Shown one piece after another: positions 1-6,191 of a DNA stretch of 7,322 bases (position 1 is the stretch's first letter; each line of letters opens with the position of its first letter). The notes beneath the pieces were generated by a model. The model was not told the origin of the DNA and made no database searches. It saw only the letters and a list, made by a program, of their open reading frames with translations. This DNA comes from Eubacteriales bacterium (GTDB lineage Bacteria; Bacillota; Clostridia; Christensenellales; CAG-138), in assembly GCA_028703645.1 (NCBI GenBank), contig JAQVML010000055.1, positions 1-7,322 of the forward strand, given 5' to 3'. The translations under genes and the position numbers were made by a program.

Positions 1-1
1 C

Positions 2-718
2 ATCGTGTCGCATTTTAACGATCTGCCGATCGTCTCCGACTACGAGACCGGCTATCCGGTCGATCGCGAGAAGCATTTGGAAGAGATGATCCTGCGCGGG
101 GATTCGTCCGCTGCGGTTTCGGACGCCGAGGTATTCTTTCAGTGGATGGTCGAGCGTTATCCGGATCACGACATGGCGATTCGCCTCAAGGTGCTGGAGC
201 TCGTGCTGCGCGCGGAATACAACGCGTTTCACGAGGGCGGCGGCACCAAATATCATTTTCTCGATCGGGACGACTACCTGCAAACCGTGCTCTCCTTTGA
301 ACATTACGAAGAGCTGAAAGGCTGGTTTTTGCGAAAGATCGCCGACAGCGCGAGAAACGTCTCCACCAAAGCGGACGAGAAAGCAAACCGCGTCATCGCA
401 AAAGCGCGCGCGTTTATCGACCGAAATTTCAACCGCGATCTCACGCTGGAAGAGGTTTCGCGAGAGGTACACGTCAGCCCGTATTATTTCAGCAAGCTCT
501 TTAAAGAGCAAACGGGCGATAACTTCATCAACTATCTCACCCAACGCCGCGTTGAAACCGCAAAGCAGCTGCTTTCAGACGGAAAGCTGAATATTAAGAC
601 CATCTGCAACCAGATTGGCTACAACGACCCGAACTACTTTTCCCGTCTGTTTAAGCGCTTTGAAGGCGTCACTCCGACGGAGTATCGTGAGCAGGTGCTC
701 AACATGACAAACGTTTGA
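2..718 (+). CDS. AraC/YesN-type transcription regulator, C-terminal part (5' end outside the window)
   Basis: A DNA-binding regulator that probably controls the sugar genes downstream. The frame is open to the left edge. The GTG at position 5 has no ribosome binding site in view, so the true start lies off the window. Numbering from that GTG, residues about 131-232 form an AraC-family double helix-turn-helix. The first HTH contains LEEVSREVHVSPYYFSKLFK. The second ends in the family signature around IGYNDPNYFSRLFKRFEGVTPTEYR. Residues about 17-115 are a helical linker (YPVDREKHLEEMILRGD and onward) of the kind found both in YesN response regulators and in PocR-domain regulators. The sensor or receiver domain that would decide between these is missing. 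The gene ends in TGA, with 43 bases to the next start and no terminator between, so the two are probably cotranscribed. YesN, partner of a LytS-type kinase, is the favoured reading because of the XylF-like neighbour. That choice is inference; the AraC family call is firm. Confidence 0.9.
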   Translation: MVSHFNDLPIVSDYETGYPVDREKHLEEMILRGDSSAAVSDAEVFFQWMVERYPDHDMAIRLKVLELVLRAEYNAFHEGGGTKYHFLDRDDYLQTVLSFEHYEELKGWFLRKIADSARNVSTKADEKANRVIAKARAFIDRNFNRDLTLEEVSREVHVSPYYFSKLFKEQTGDNFINYLTQRRVETAKQLLSDGKLNIKTICNQIGYNDPNYFSRLFKRFEGVTPTEYREQVLNMTNV

Positions 719-761
719 TGGCTGGTGCAAGAGGATTCGGGATGGTTAGGGAGGAGATTTC

Positions 762-1808
762 ATGAAGATGTCCGTATTGCGCAAGCGGGTGATTGCGTTT
801 CTGCTCATGCTCGCGCTGGCGCTGCTCTCCCTCGGCTGCGGCGCGGACAAAACCGAAACAAAAAAGGAACCGAGCGGCGAGGAGAAACCGCTGATCGGCA
901 TGTCGTTGGACTCGTTTTTAATCGAGCGCTGGCAGCGAGATCGGGACGTGTTTGTCTCCACGGCGAGCGAACTCGGCGCGGAGGTCAACGTTCAGATTGC
1001 AAACGGAGATCCCAACGAGCAAATCTCCCAAATCGAATACTTCATCAAGAAAAACGTGGACGCCATCGTGGTGGTCGCGGTCGATTGCTACGGGCTATCG
1101 GACATCGTGCAAAAAGCGCGCGACGCGGGCATCTATGTGATCTCCTATGACCGGCTGATCATGAACGCAAATACCGACCTGTATATCTCCTTTGACAACG
1201 AGATGGTCGGCACGATGATGGCGGAGGCGCTGGTGGCAAACCTGCCAGCAGGAAGCAATATCGTCAGTGTTTGCGGCTCGCCGACGGATCAAAACGTCTC
1301 TCAGGCGGATCAGGGCTTCAACGCCGTCATCGAGAAGAGCGATTTGCATGTCATCGTGCAGGAATACGCGCCAAACTGGCTGGCGGAGACCGCCTATACC
1401 GTGGTCAACAAGGCGCTGGACGAGGGCCTCGTCTTCGACGGCGTCCGCTGCGGAAACGACGACCTCGCGAGTCAGGCGTTTCTCGCGCTCTCCGAGCATC
1501 GGCTCGCCAGCACGGTCAAGCTCGTGGGTCAGGACGCGGATCTCGCCGCCTGCCAGCGCATCGTGGAAGGAACGCAGCTGATGACCGTCTATAAGCCGGT
1601 TGAAAGGCTCGCCAAAGAGGCCGCCGAGATGGTGGTCAAGATGGTGCGCGGCGAAACGCTCACCACCACCGATACCATTTACGACGGTGTGTATACTGTT
1701 CCATATAAGAAACTCGTGCCCATCATGGTCACGCGGGACAACATCGACACGGTGATCATCGACGGCGGATTTCATCGTAGGGAACAGGTCTATTTAAATT
1801 TAGACTAA
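762..1808 (+). CDS. XylF-like D-xylose-binding lipoprotein, candidate XylFII-type sensor protein
   Basis: A 348-residue extracytoplasmic sugar-binding protein of the periplasmic-binding-protein type 1 fold (Peripla_BP_4, XylF group). Residues 1-25 are a signal peptide (MKMSVLRKR, then a hydrophobic stretch) ending at LLSLGC, so Cys26 is the likely lipidated residue. XylF-like blocks include SLDSFLIERWQRDRDVF near 48-64, ANGDPNEQISQIE near 80-92, SYDRLIMNANTDLYISFDN near 128-146, and GQDADLAACQRIVEGTQLMTVYKP near 256-279. The ATG at 762 is preceded by AGGGAGGAG (748-756) at 5-base spacing; an ATG two codons later is possible but worse placed. The gene follows the regulator by 43 bases and is closed by a terminator, apart from the transporter genes. 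It is clearly different from the ChvE protein downstream. Context suggests a sensor accessory like XylFII, which presents xylose to a LytS kinase in C. beijerinckii. An ordinary transport binding protein sharing MmsAB remains possible. Confidence 0.9.
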   Translation: MKMSVLRKRVIAFLLMLALALLSLGCGADKTETKKEPSGEEKPLIGMSLDSFLIERWQRDRDVFVSTASELGAEVNVQIANGDPNEQISQIEYFIKKNVDAIVVVAVDCYGLSDIVQKARDAGIYVISYDRLIMNANTDLYISFDNEMVGTMMAEALVANLPAGSNIVSVCGSPTDQNVSQADQGFNAVIEKSDLHVIVQEYAPNWLAETAYTVVNKALDEGLVFDGVRCGNDDLASQAFLALSEHRLASTVKLVGQDADLAACQRIVEGTQLMTVYKPVERLAKEAAEMVVKMVRGETLTTTDTIYDGVYTVPYKKLVPIMVTRDNIDTVIIDGGFHRREQVYLNLD

Positions 1809-1817
1809 CCGTTTTCA
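1804..1817 (-). promoter_or_regulatory. possible CcpA (cre) site
   Basis: On the minus strand this reads TGAAAACGGTTAGT. It fits the Bacillota cre consensus TGWAANCGNTNWCA except at its last two positions. It overlaps the stop codon of the XylF-like gene and lies just before the terminator, about 200 bases upstream of the proposed promoter at 2011-2039. It would therefore work at a distance or as a block to readthrough, not by covering that promoter. Single cre matches arise by chance, so this is a weak call. Confidence 0.25.
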
Positions 1818-1827
1818 CACATTTGCC

Positions 1828-2024
1828 ATATTGTAAACGCTCAAGCGCTTCGTTTGGGCGTTTTTCTTACAGAAAATAGCACAATGTTGCAATATAGTAC
1901 TTTTTTGCTTGCTTTTATCCGGAGTGGAGCAATATATTGCTGTTGCTAAACGTTCATGTGGAAAATAAGCCAATATTGAGCAGAATTTATCAGATATGTC
2001 CTGTTTATGATTGCATTTCAATAT
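1828..2024. repeat. cluster of CAATAT boxes, possible operators
   Basis: The hexamer CAATAT occurs on the + strand at 1890-1895, 1930-1935, 1971-1976 and 2019-2024. It occurs on the - strand at 1828-1833, 1934-1939 and 1973-1978. The pair at 1930-1939 lies in the 14-nt perfect palindrome AGCAATATATTGCT (1928-1941), and the pair at 1971-1978 forms the palindrome CAATATTG. Centres are about 62, 42, 40 and 47 bases apart, so the middle three are close to four helical turns from each other. The boxes fill the spacer before chvE and are candidate binding sites for the regulator encoded upstream. The repeats are read directly from the sequence; their function is inference. Confidence 0.45.
1836..1868 (+). 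terminator. rho-independent terminator after the XylF-like gene
   Basis: The 5' arm AACGCTCAAG (1836-1845) pairs with TTTGGGCGTT (1853-1862) around the loop CGCTTCG. The stem has ten pairs, two of them G-T type wobbles (1841 with 1858 and 1845 with 1853). A T-rich run (TTTTTCTT from 1861) follows directly. It sits 27 bases after the stop codon and separates the regulator/XylF-like unit from the chvE operon. The reverse strand has no comparable T-run, so it appears to act in the + direction only. Confidence 0.85.
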
Positions 2025-2039
2025 GATAGCTTGTAGATA
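2011..2039 (+). promoter_or_regulatory. candidate sigma-A type promoter for chvE-mmsA-mmsB-xylA
   Basis: A -35-like TTGCAT (2011-2016) and a -10-like TAGATA (2034-2039) are separated by 17 bases. Transcription would begin near 2046, giving a leader of roughly 47 bases before the ATG at 2093. A CAATAT box (2019-2024) lies in the spacer and others lie upstream, as expected for a regulated promoter. TATGAT at 2022-2027 is an alternative -10 but has no good -35 partner. This is the best promoter match in the 284-base AT-rich gap between the XylF-like gene and chvE. Confidence 0.5.
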
Positions 2040-2073
2040 CAGCCAAGTTGGCACATCAAACACATCACATCTT

Positions 2074-2082
2074 AAGGAGGAG
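2074..2082 (+). promoter_or_regulatory. ribosome binding site that fixes the chvE start
   Basis: AAGGAGGAG at 2074-2082 is a near-perfect Shine-Dalgarno sequence ending 10 bases before the ATG at 2093. It rules out the in-frame TTG at 2048, which lies upstream of it and would add 15 residues in front of a complete lipoprotein signal peptide. Confidence 0.85.
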
Positions 2083-2092
2083 AATTCTACAC

Positions 2093-3148
2093 ATGAAGAA
2101 GATCATTACCGTACTCCTAGTCGTGGCACTGCTGTTCTCAATGGTGGCATGCGCTGGCGCTGGCAGCAAGAACGACAAATTTGTCGGTATCTCGATGCCC
2201 ACCCAGGATCTGCAGCGTTGGAATCAGGACGGCGCGAACATGAAAGAAAAGTTCGAAGCTGCCGGCTACAAAGTTGACCTGCAATACGCCAACAACGAAG
2301 TCGCAACCCAGGTGAGTCAGATTGAAAACCTGATCTCCGCGGGCGTGAAGGTTCTCGTTATTGCCGCCATCGACGGCAAGACGCTGACCCAGGTTCTCGG
2401 CAGCGCGAAGGAAGCGGGCATCGCCGTCATCGCCTATGATCGTTTGATCATGGACACCGACGCTGTCAGCTACTACTGCACGTTTGACAACTACATGGTC
2501 GGCACCATTCAGGGCCAGTACATCAAGGATCAGCTGAAGCTGGATGAAGGCGGCAAGTACAACATGGAAATCACCGCGGGCGACCCGGCGGACAACAACG
2601 CTCTCTACTTCTATCAGGGCGCAATTGACGTTCTCCAGCCCTACATCGACAGCGGCGTGATCACGGTCGTCTCCGGTCAGATGAAGTTTGAAGAAGTCGC
2701 AACCCCCGCTTGGAACACCGAGACCTCCCAGGCCCGTATGGAAGCGATCCTCGCGTCCTTCTATGCTGACGGCACGCAGCTGGATGCCTGCCTCTGCTCC
2801 AACGACTCCACCGCGAAGGGCGTAACGAACGCTCTGGCCAGCTCCTACACCGGCAAGTACCCGATCGTCACCGGTCAGGACTGCGACATCGCGAACACCA
2901 AGGACATCATCGCTGGCAAACAGTCGATGTCCATCTTCAAGGACACCCGTACGCTTGCCGCCCAGACCGTGACCATGGTCAGCGACATTCTCGCGGGCAA
3001 GACGCCGGAAGTCAACGACACCAAGAGCTATGACAACGGCACGGGCATCATCCCGACCTACCTCTGCAAGCCGGTGTTTGCTGACAAGAACAACTACAAA
3101 GAACTGCTGATCGACTCCGGCTATTACAAAGCGGACCAGCTCGGCTAA
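2093..3148 (+). CDS. chvE: ChvE-type multiple monosaccharide ABC transporter substrate-binding lipoprotein
   Basis: A 351-residue extracytoplasmic binding protein that delivers aldoses such as xylose, glucose or galactose to the MmsA/MmsB importer encoded next. Residues 1-19 are a signal peptide with lipobox MVAC, so Cys20 is the expected lipid anchor. Blocks matching ChvE are VGISMPTQDLQRW (31-43), YANNEVATQVSQIENL (65-80), VIAYDRLI (112-119), GDPADNNA (163-170), GQDCDIAN (261-268), IFKDTRTLA (281-289) and a C-terminal DSGYYKADQLG. The mature protein carries four further cysteines (C129, C233, C235, C264) and a fifth at C325, which is unusual for an exported protein and suits an anaerobe. 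It is the first gene of the operon, with its own promoter region. A strong hairpin follows it, consistent with higher expression than the ATPase and permease. The family is clear; the exact sugar range is not, though the xylA gene downstream favours xylose. Confidence 0.95.
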   Translation: MKKIITVLLVVALLFSMVACAGAGSKNDKFVGISMPTQDLQRWNQDGANMKEKFEAAGYKVDLQYANNEVATQVSQIENLISAGVKVLVIAAIDGKTLTQVLGSAKEAGIAVIAYDRLIMDTDAVSYYCTFDNYMVGTIQGQYIKDQLKLDEGGKYNMEITAGDPADNNALYFYQGAIDVLQPYIDSGVITVVSGQMKFEEVATPAWNTETSQARMEAILASFYADGTQLDACLCSNDSTAKGVTNALASSYTGKYPIVTGQDCDIANTKDIIAGKQSMSIFKDTRTLAAQTVTMVSDILAGKTPEVNDTKSYDNGTGIIPTYLCKPVFADKNNYKELLIDSGYYKADQLG

Positions 3149-3174
3149 TATCAAACGAGTTCATTCCAAACCGG

Positions 3175-3208
3175 TCGAAGGGCGGGCGGTCACCCGCCCG
3201 CCCTTCGA
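3175..3208 (+). other. 15-bp perfect GC-rich hairpin after chvE, likely mRNA-stabilising or attenuating
   Basis: The arm TCGAAGGGCGGGCGG (3175-3189) pairs perfectly with CCGCCCGCCCTTCGA (3194-3208) across the loop TCAC. The following bases (ACTTGTCTATCC) are not a U-tract, so it is not a standard intrinsic terminator. It begins 26 bases after the chvE stop and lies 175 bases before the mmsA start. Such intercistronic stem-loops behind binding-protein genes are known to protect the upstream transcript from 3' decay or to lower downstream expression. The structure is seen directly; the role is inferred from its position. Confidence 0.75.
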
Positions 3209-3383
3209 ACTTGTCTATCCCCTCGTATCCGTCCCATCGTACTGTTGCAGTCTCTACTCGCCGCGATTTCAGTACGTCAGATAACCAATAAGGCGTAGCG
3301 AAATCGTTACGAAACAAAAAAGTACCCCTCGTGTTACCAACTGAAGCGTCAGATTTTTTTACTCGCGATCTTGGAGGAAAACT

Positions 3384-4922
3384 ATGTCGGATCACATTCT
3401 CGAAATGAGGCATATCACAAAGGAATTCCCCGGTGTCAAAGCGCTGGACGATGTCAGTCTGGAAGTTCGGCGCGGAGAAATCCACGCGCTGGTCGGTGAA
3501 AACGGCGCAGGCAAATCAACGCTGATGAACGTGCTTTCGGGCATCTACCCGTATGGCAGCTACGAAGGCGAAATCATCTACAACGGCAAGCCCTGCCATT
3601 TTCAGAAGATTCGCGACAGTGAGAAGGCCGGCATCGTCATCATCCATCAGGAGTTGGCGCTGGTTCCCTATCTCTCCATTGCGGAAAACATGTTCCTTGG
3701 CAACGAGCGCGGCAGTTCCGTAAACATCAACTGGAACGAAACCTACGCCAAGGCGGATGAGCTTCTCGATGTGGTCGGCCTCAGGGAATCGTCCCACACG
3801 CTGATCAAAGACCTCGGCATCGGCAAACAGCAGATGGTCGAGATCGCAAAAGCGCTCTCGAAAAACGTGCAGTTGCTGATTCTCGACGAGCCGACCGCCT
3901 CCCTCAACGAAGGCGATTCGATGAAGCTGCTAAACCTGCTCAAAGAATTCAAAAAGCAGGGTGTGACCTCCATCATCATCTCCCACAAGCTCAACGAGAT
4001 CGCCTATGTGGCGGATCAGATCACGATTATCCGCGACGGTGCCGTCATCGAAACCCTCGATATGGCCGAACAGGCGGTTGACGAATCGCGCATCATCCGC
4101 GGCATGGTCGGCCGCGAGCTGACCAGCCGCTTCCCGCAGCGCGAGTCCCGCGTGCAGGATGAGGTTGTGCTGGAAGTGGAGCATTGGTCTGTTCAGCACG
4201 CGCTGTACTCCGACCTCACCGTGGTGGACGATGTCTCCTTTAAGCTTAAAAAAGGCGAAGTCGTCGGCATTGCGGGTCTCATGGGCGCGGGCAGAACCGA
4301 ATTTGCGATGAGCATATTCGGCAAGAGCTACGGCAACGATATTCGCGGAACGCTCAAGCTTCACGGCAAGGAAGTCGTGCTGAACAATGAGCGGGATGCC
4401 ATCAAGCACGGACTTGCATACGTAACAGAAGACCGCAAAGGCAACGGCCTGATTCTGTCGAACCCCATTCGCGTCAACACCACGCTCGCGCGGCTCGACA
4501 AGGTCAGCCATCACCATGTTCTCGATTTGGATTTGGAATATAAAGTTGCGTGTCAGATGAAAGAAAAGCTCGGCGTCAAGAGCCCCACGGTGGAGCAGGA
4601 CGTCGGCAACCTATCCGGCGGAAACCAGCAGAAGGTACTGCTCGCTAAGTGGATGTTCGCGGAACCGGATATCATGATTCTGGACGAACCCACACGTGGC
4701 ATCGACGTCGGCGCAAAATACGAAATCTATTGCATCATCAACGATTTGGTCGCGGCGGGAAAATCCGTCATCATGATCTCTTCGGAGATGCCGGAAGTAC
4801 TCGGTATGTGCGATCGCATCTACGTCATGAGTCAAGGTCAAATCGTCGGTGAAATGGATGCAAAGAGCGCAACACAAGAGCGCATTATGTCCAGCATACT
4901 CAGCGTAAACAAAGGAGCATAA
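3384..4922 (+). CDS. mmsA: multiple monosaccharide ABC transporter ATP-binding protein MmsA (GguA/XylG type)
   Basis: A 512-residue cytoplasmic ATPase with two fused nucleotide-binding domains that powers the sugar importer. In the first half, Walker A is GENGAGKST (38-46), the signature loop is the variant LGIGKQQ (144-150), and Walker B ends in DE at 168-169. In the second half, the Walker A region is the degenerate GLMGAGRTE (298-306), with Arg where Lys is normal. Its signature is the canonical LSGGNQQ (410-416), and Walker B ends in DE at 434-435 followed by PTRGIDVG. This asymmetry, with one competent and one degenerate ATP site, is the norm in the RbsA/XylG/GguA family. The insertion YPYGSYEGEIIYNG after the first Walker A is typical of the XylG/GguA branch. 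GGAGG at 3373-3377 lies six bases before the ATG. The stop is three bases from the permease start, indicating coupled translation. Confidence 0.95.
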   Translation: MSDHILEMRHITKEFPGVKALDDVSLEVRRGEIHALVGENGAGKSTLMNVLSGIYPYGSYEGEIIYNGKPCHFQKIRDSEKAGIVIIHQELALVPYLSIAENMFLGNERGSSVNINWNETYAKADELLDVVGLRESSHTLIKDLGIGKQQMVEIAKALSKNVQLLILDEPTASLNEGDSMKLLNLLKEFKKQGVTSIIISHKLNEIAYVADQITIIRDGAVIETLDMAEQAVDESRIIRGMVGRELTSRFPQRESRVQDEVVLEVEHWSVQHALYSDLTVVDDVSFKLKKGEVVGIAGLMGAGRTEFAMSIFGKSYGNDIRGTLKLHGKEVVLNNERDAIKHGLAYVTEDRKGNGLILSNPIRVNTTLARLDKVSHHHVLDLDLEYKVACQMKEKLGVKSPTVEQDVGNLSGGNQQKVLLAKWMFAEPDIMILDEPTRGIDVGAKYEIYCIINDLVAAGKSVIMISSEMPEVLGMCDRIYVMSQGQIVGEMDAKSATQERIMSSILSVNKGA

Positions 4923-4925
4923 GCC

Positions 4926-6119
4926 ATGAGCAGCAAAAACGCAATCCTCTGGGAAAAGACAAAAGCATTCCTTCTGAAAAACACGATGGTCATCGCACTT
5001 GTGGTGGTCTATCTCTTCTTCGTCATTCGGTCGGAAGGCCGCATGTTCCTGCCGCAGAACATCAACAACCTGATCATGCAGAACTCCTACGTGGTCATCC
5101 TTGCGGTTGGCATGCTGCTGTGTATCCTCACCGGCGGCAACATCGACCTTTCGGTCGGCGCAACGGTCTGCCTCGTGGGCGCGATTGCCGGCGTACTCAT
5201 GGTCAACCTCGGTTGGAACATCTATCTGGTCATGATCATCTGCCTCCTGGCCGGCGTGGCCATTGGCGTTTGGCAAGGATTCTGGATCGCCTATGTGCGC
5301 ATTCCGCCATTCATCGTTACCCTCGCGGGCATGCTGCTTTTCCGTGGCTTGGCGCAGGCCATTCTCGGCGGAACGACGATCTCCGGCTTTTCGGATGCCT
5401 ACCTCTCCATCTTTAATAACTACGTCACGATCCCCTTGCTGGACAGCGGTGCAGTTAAATATTCGAGCATCATCTTCGGCGTCATCTGCTGCGCGATCTT
5501 CATCGTCGCAACCGTCTGGACCAACCTCAGCAAAAAGCGCAAAGGTTACGTCACGGAGAAACCCGCTTCGCTCTATTCCAGAATCGTATTGCTCTGCGCA
5601 ATCGTGATGCTGCTGATGTACAAACTCTCGCTCTATAAAGGCGTTCCGTACATCCTGCTCTGGCTCATCGGCATCGTCGCCATCTATACCTACATCACGG
5701 CGAAAACCACGTTTGGCCGCCACTTCTACGCACTCGGCGGAAACGAAAAGGCCACGAAGCTCTCCGGTATCAACACCAACCGCATCTACTTCTCGGCCTA
5801 TGTCAACGTTTCCTTCCTCAGCGCTCTGGCTGCCCTCGTCGTCTCCGCGCGCTTTACCTCCGCAAACCCCGCCGCGGGCACCAACTATGAGTTGGACGCC
5901 ATCGGTTCCTGCTTCATCGGCGGCGCGTCCGCTTACGGCGGCATCGGCAAGGTCAGCGGCGTGGTCGTCGGCGCGGTGCTCATGGGCGTGCTCAACCTCG
6001 GCATGAACATCATCGGCGTGGATAGTAACTTCCAGAAAGTTGTCAAAGGCCTCGTGCTTCTGGTCGCCGTTATCTTCGACGTCGTCAGCAAGCGCCGCGC
6101 GGTCAAGTCCTTCACCTGA
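4926..6119 (+). CDS. mmsB: multiple monosaccharide ABC transporter permease MmsB (GguB/XylH type)
   Basis: A 397-residue polytopic membrane protein of the BPD_transp_2 family that forms the sugar channel with MmsA. Hydrophobic segments lie at about 20-36, 52-70, 80-115, 127-150, 180-198, 218-258, 290-308, 325-365 and 370-386, giving roughly ten membrane passes. LTGGNIDLSVG (68-78) is the family motif. The cytoplasmic loop GRHFYALGGNEKATKLSGI near 264-282 is the expected ATPase-contacting (EAA-like) loop. The positively charged stretch SKKRKGYVTEK (202-212), followed by an extra pair of membrane segments, is the insertion that makes MmsB/XylH longer than RbsC-type permeases. AAAGGAG at 4911-4917, inside the end of mmsA, serves as its ribosome binding site eight bases before the ATG. 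A 72-base gap without a terminator leads to xylA. Confidence 0.95.
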   Translation: MSSKNAILWEKTKAFLLKNTMVIALVVVYLFFVIRSEGRMFLPQNINNLIMQNSYVVILAVGMLLCILTGGNIDLSVGATVCLVGAIAGVLMVNLGWNIYLVMIICLLAGVAIGVWQGFWIAYVRIPPFIVTLAGMLLFRGLAQAILGGTTISGFSDAYLSIFNNYVTIPLLDSGAVKYSSIIFGVICCAIFIVATVWTNLSKKRKGYVTEKPASLYSRIVLLCAIVMLLMYKLSLYKGVPYILLWLIGIVAIYTYITAKTTFGRHFYALGGNEKATKLSGINTNRIYFSAYVNVSFLSALAALVVSARFTSANPAAGTNYELDAIGSCFIGGASAYGGIGKVSGVVVGAVLMGVLNLGMNIIGVDSNFQKVVKGLVLLVAVIFDVVSKRRAVKSFT

Positions 6120-6191
6120 TCTTTACGCGAACGAATTCCGCTCTTCCATCGAATGGAGACATAGACGCAATTCACCAAAGGAGCACGCACC

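Noticed and set aside
1815..2063. An 82-codon - strand frame in the AT-rich spacer before chvE
   Set aside because: The region is occupied by the terminator, CAATAT boxes and promoter. The predicted product is low-complexity in character and resembles no family I know.
2048..2092. TTG at 2048 as an upstream start for chvE
   Set aside because: It precedes the strong Shine-Dalgarno sequence at 2074-2082 and would add a charged, His-rich stretch in front of a complete lipoprotein signal peptide.
2138..3154. A 338-codon open frame on the - strand opposite chvE
   Set aside because: It mirrors the codon pattern of chvE almost end to end, has no family resemblance, and no convincing ribosome binding site was noticed for it.
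3175..3220. The chvE-mmsA hairpin as an intrinsic terminator
   Set aside because: No run of T follows the stem, and the downstream transporter genes are expected to be expressed with chvE.
3048..3485. A 145-codon - strand frame spanning the chvE-mmsA spacer
   Set aside because: It overlaps both flanking genes and runs through the perfect hairpin. Its translation shows no recognisable domain.
4611..5723. A 370-codon open frame on the - strand across the end of mmsA and most of mmsB
   Set aside because: It lies antisense to two firmly identified genes. Its product is rich in Asp, His, Glu and Arg with no recognisable domain, which is typical of the complement of membrane-protein coding DNA.
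6120..6191. Small inverted repeat TCCAT-CGA-ATGGA between mmsB and xylA as a terminator
   Set aside because: The stem has only about five pairs and no T-run follows. xylA starts shortly after with a strong ribosome binding site.
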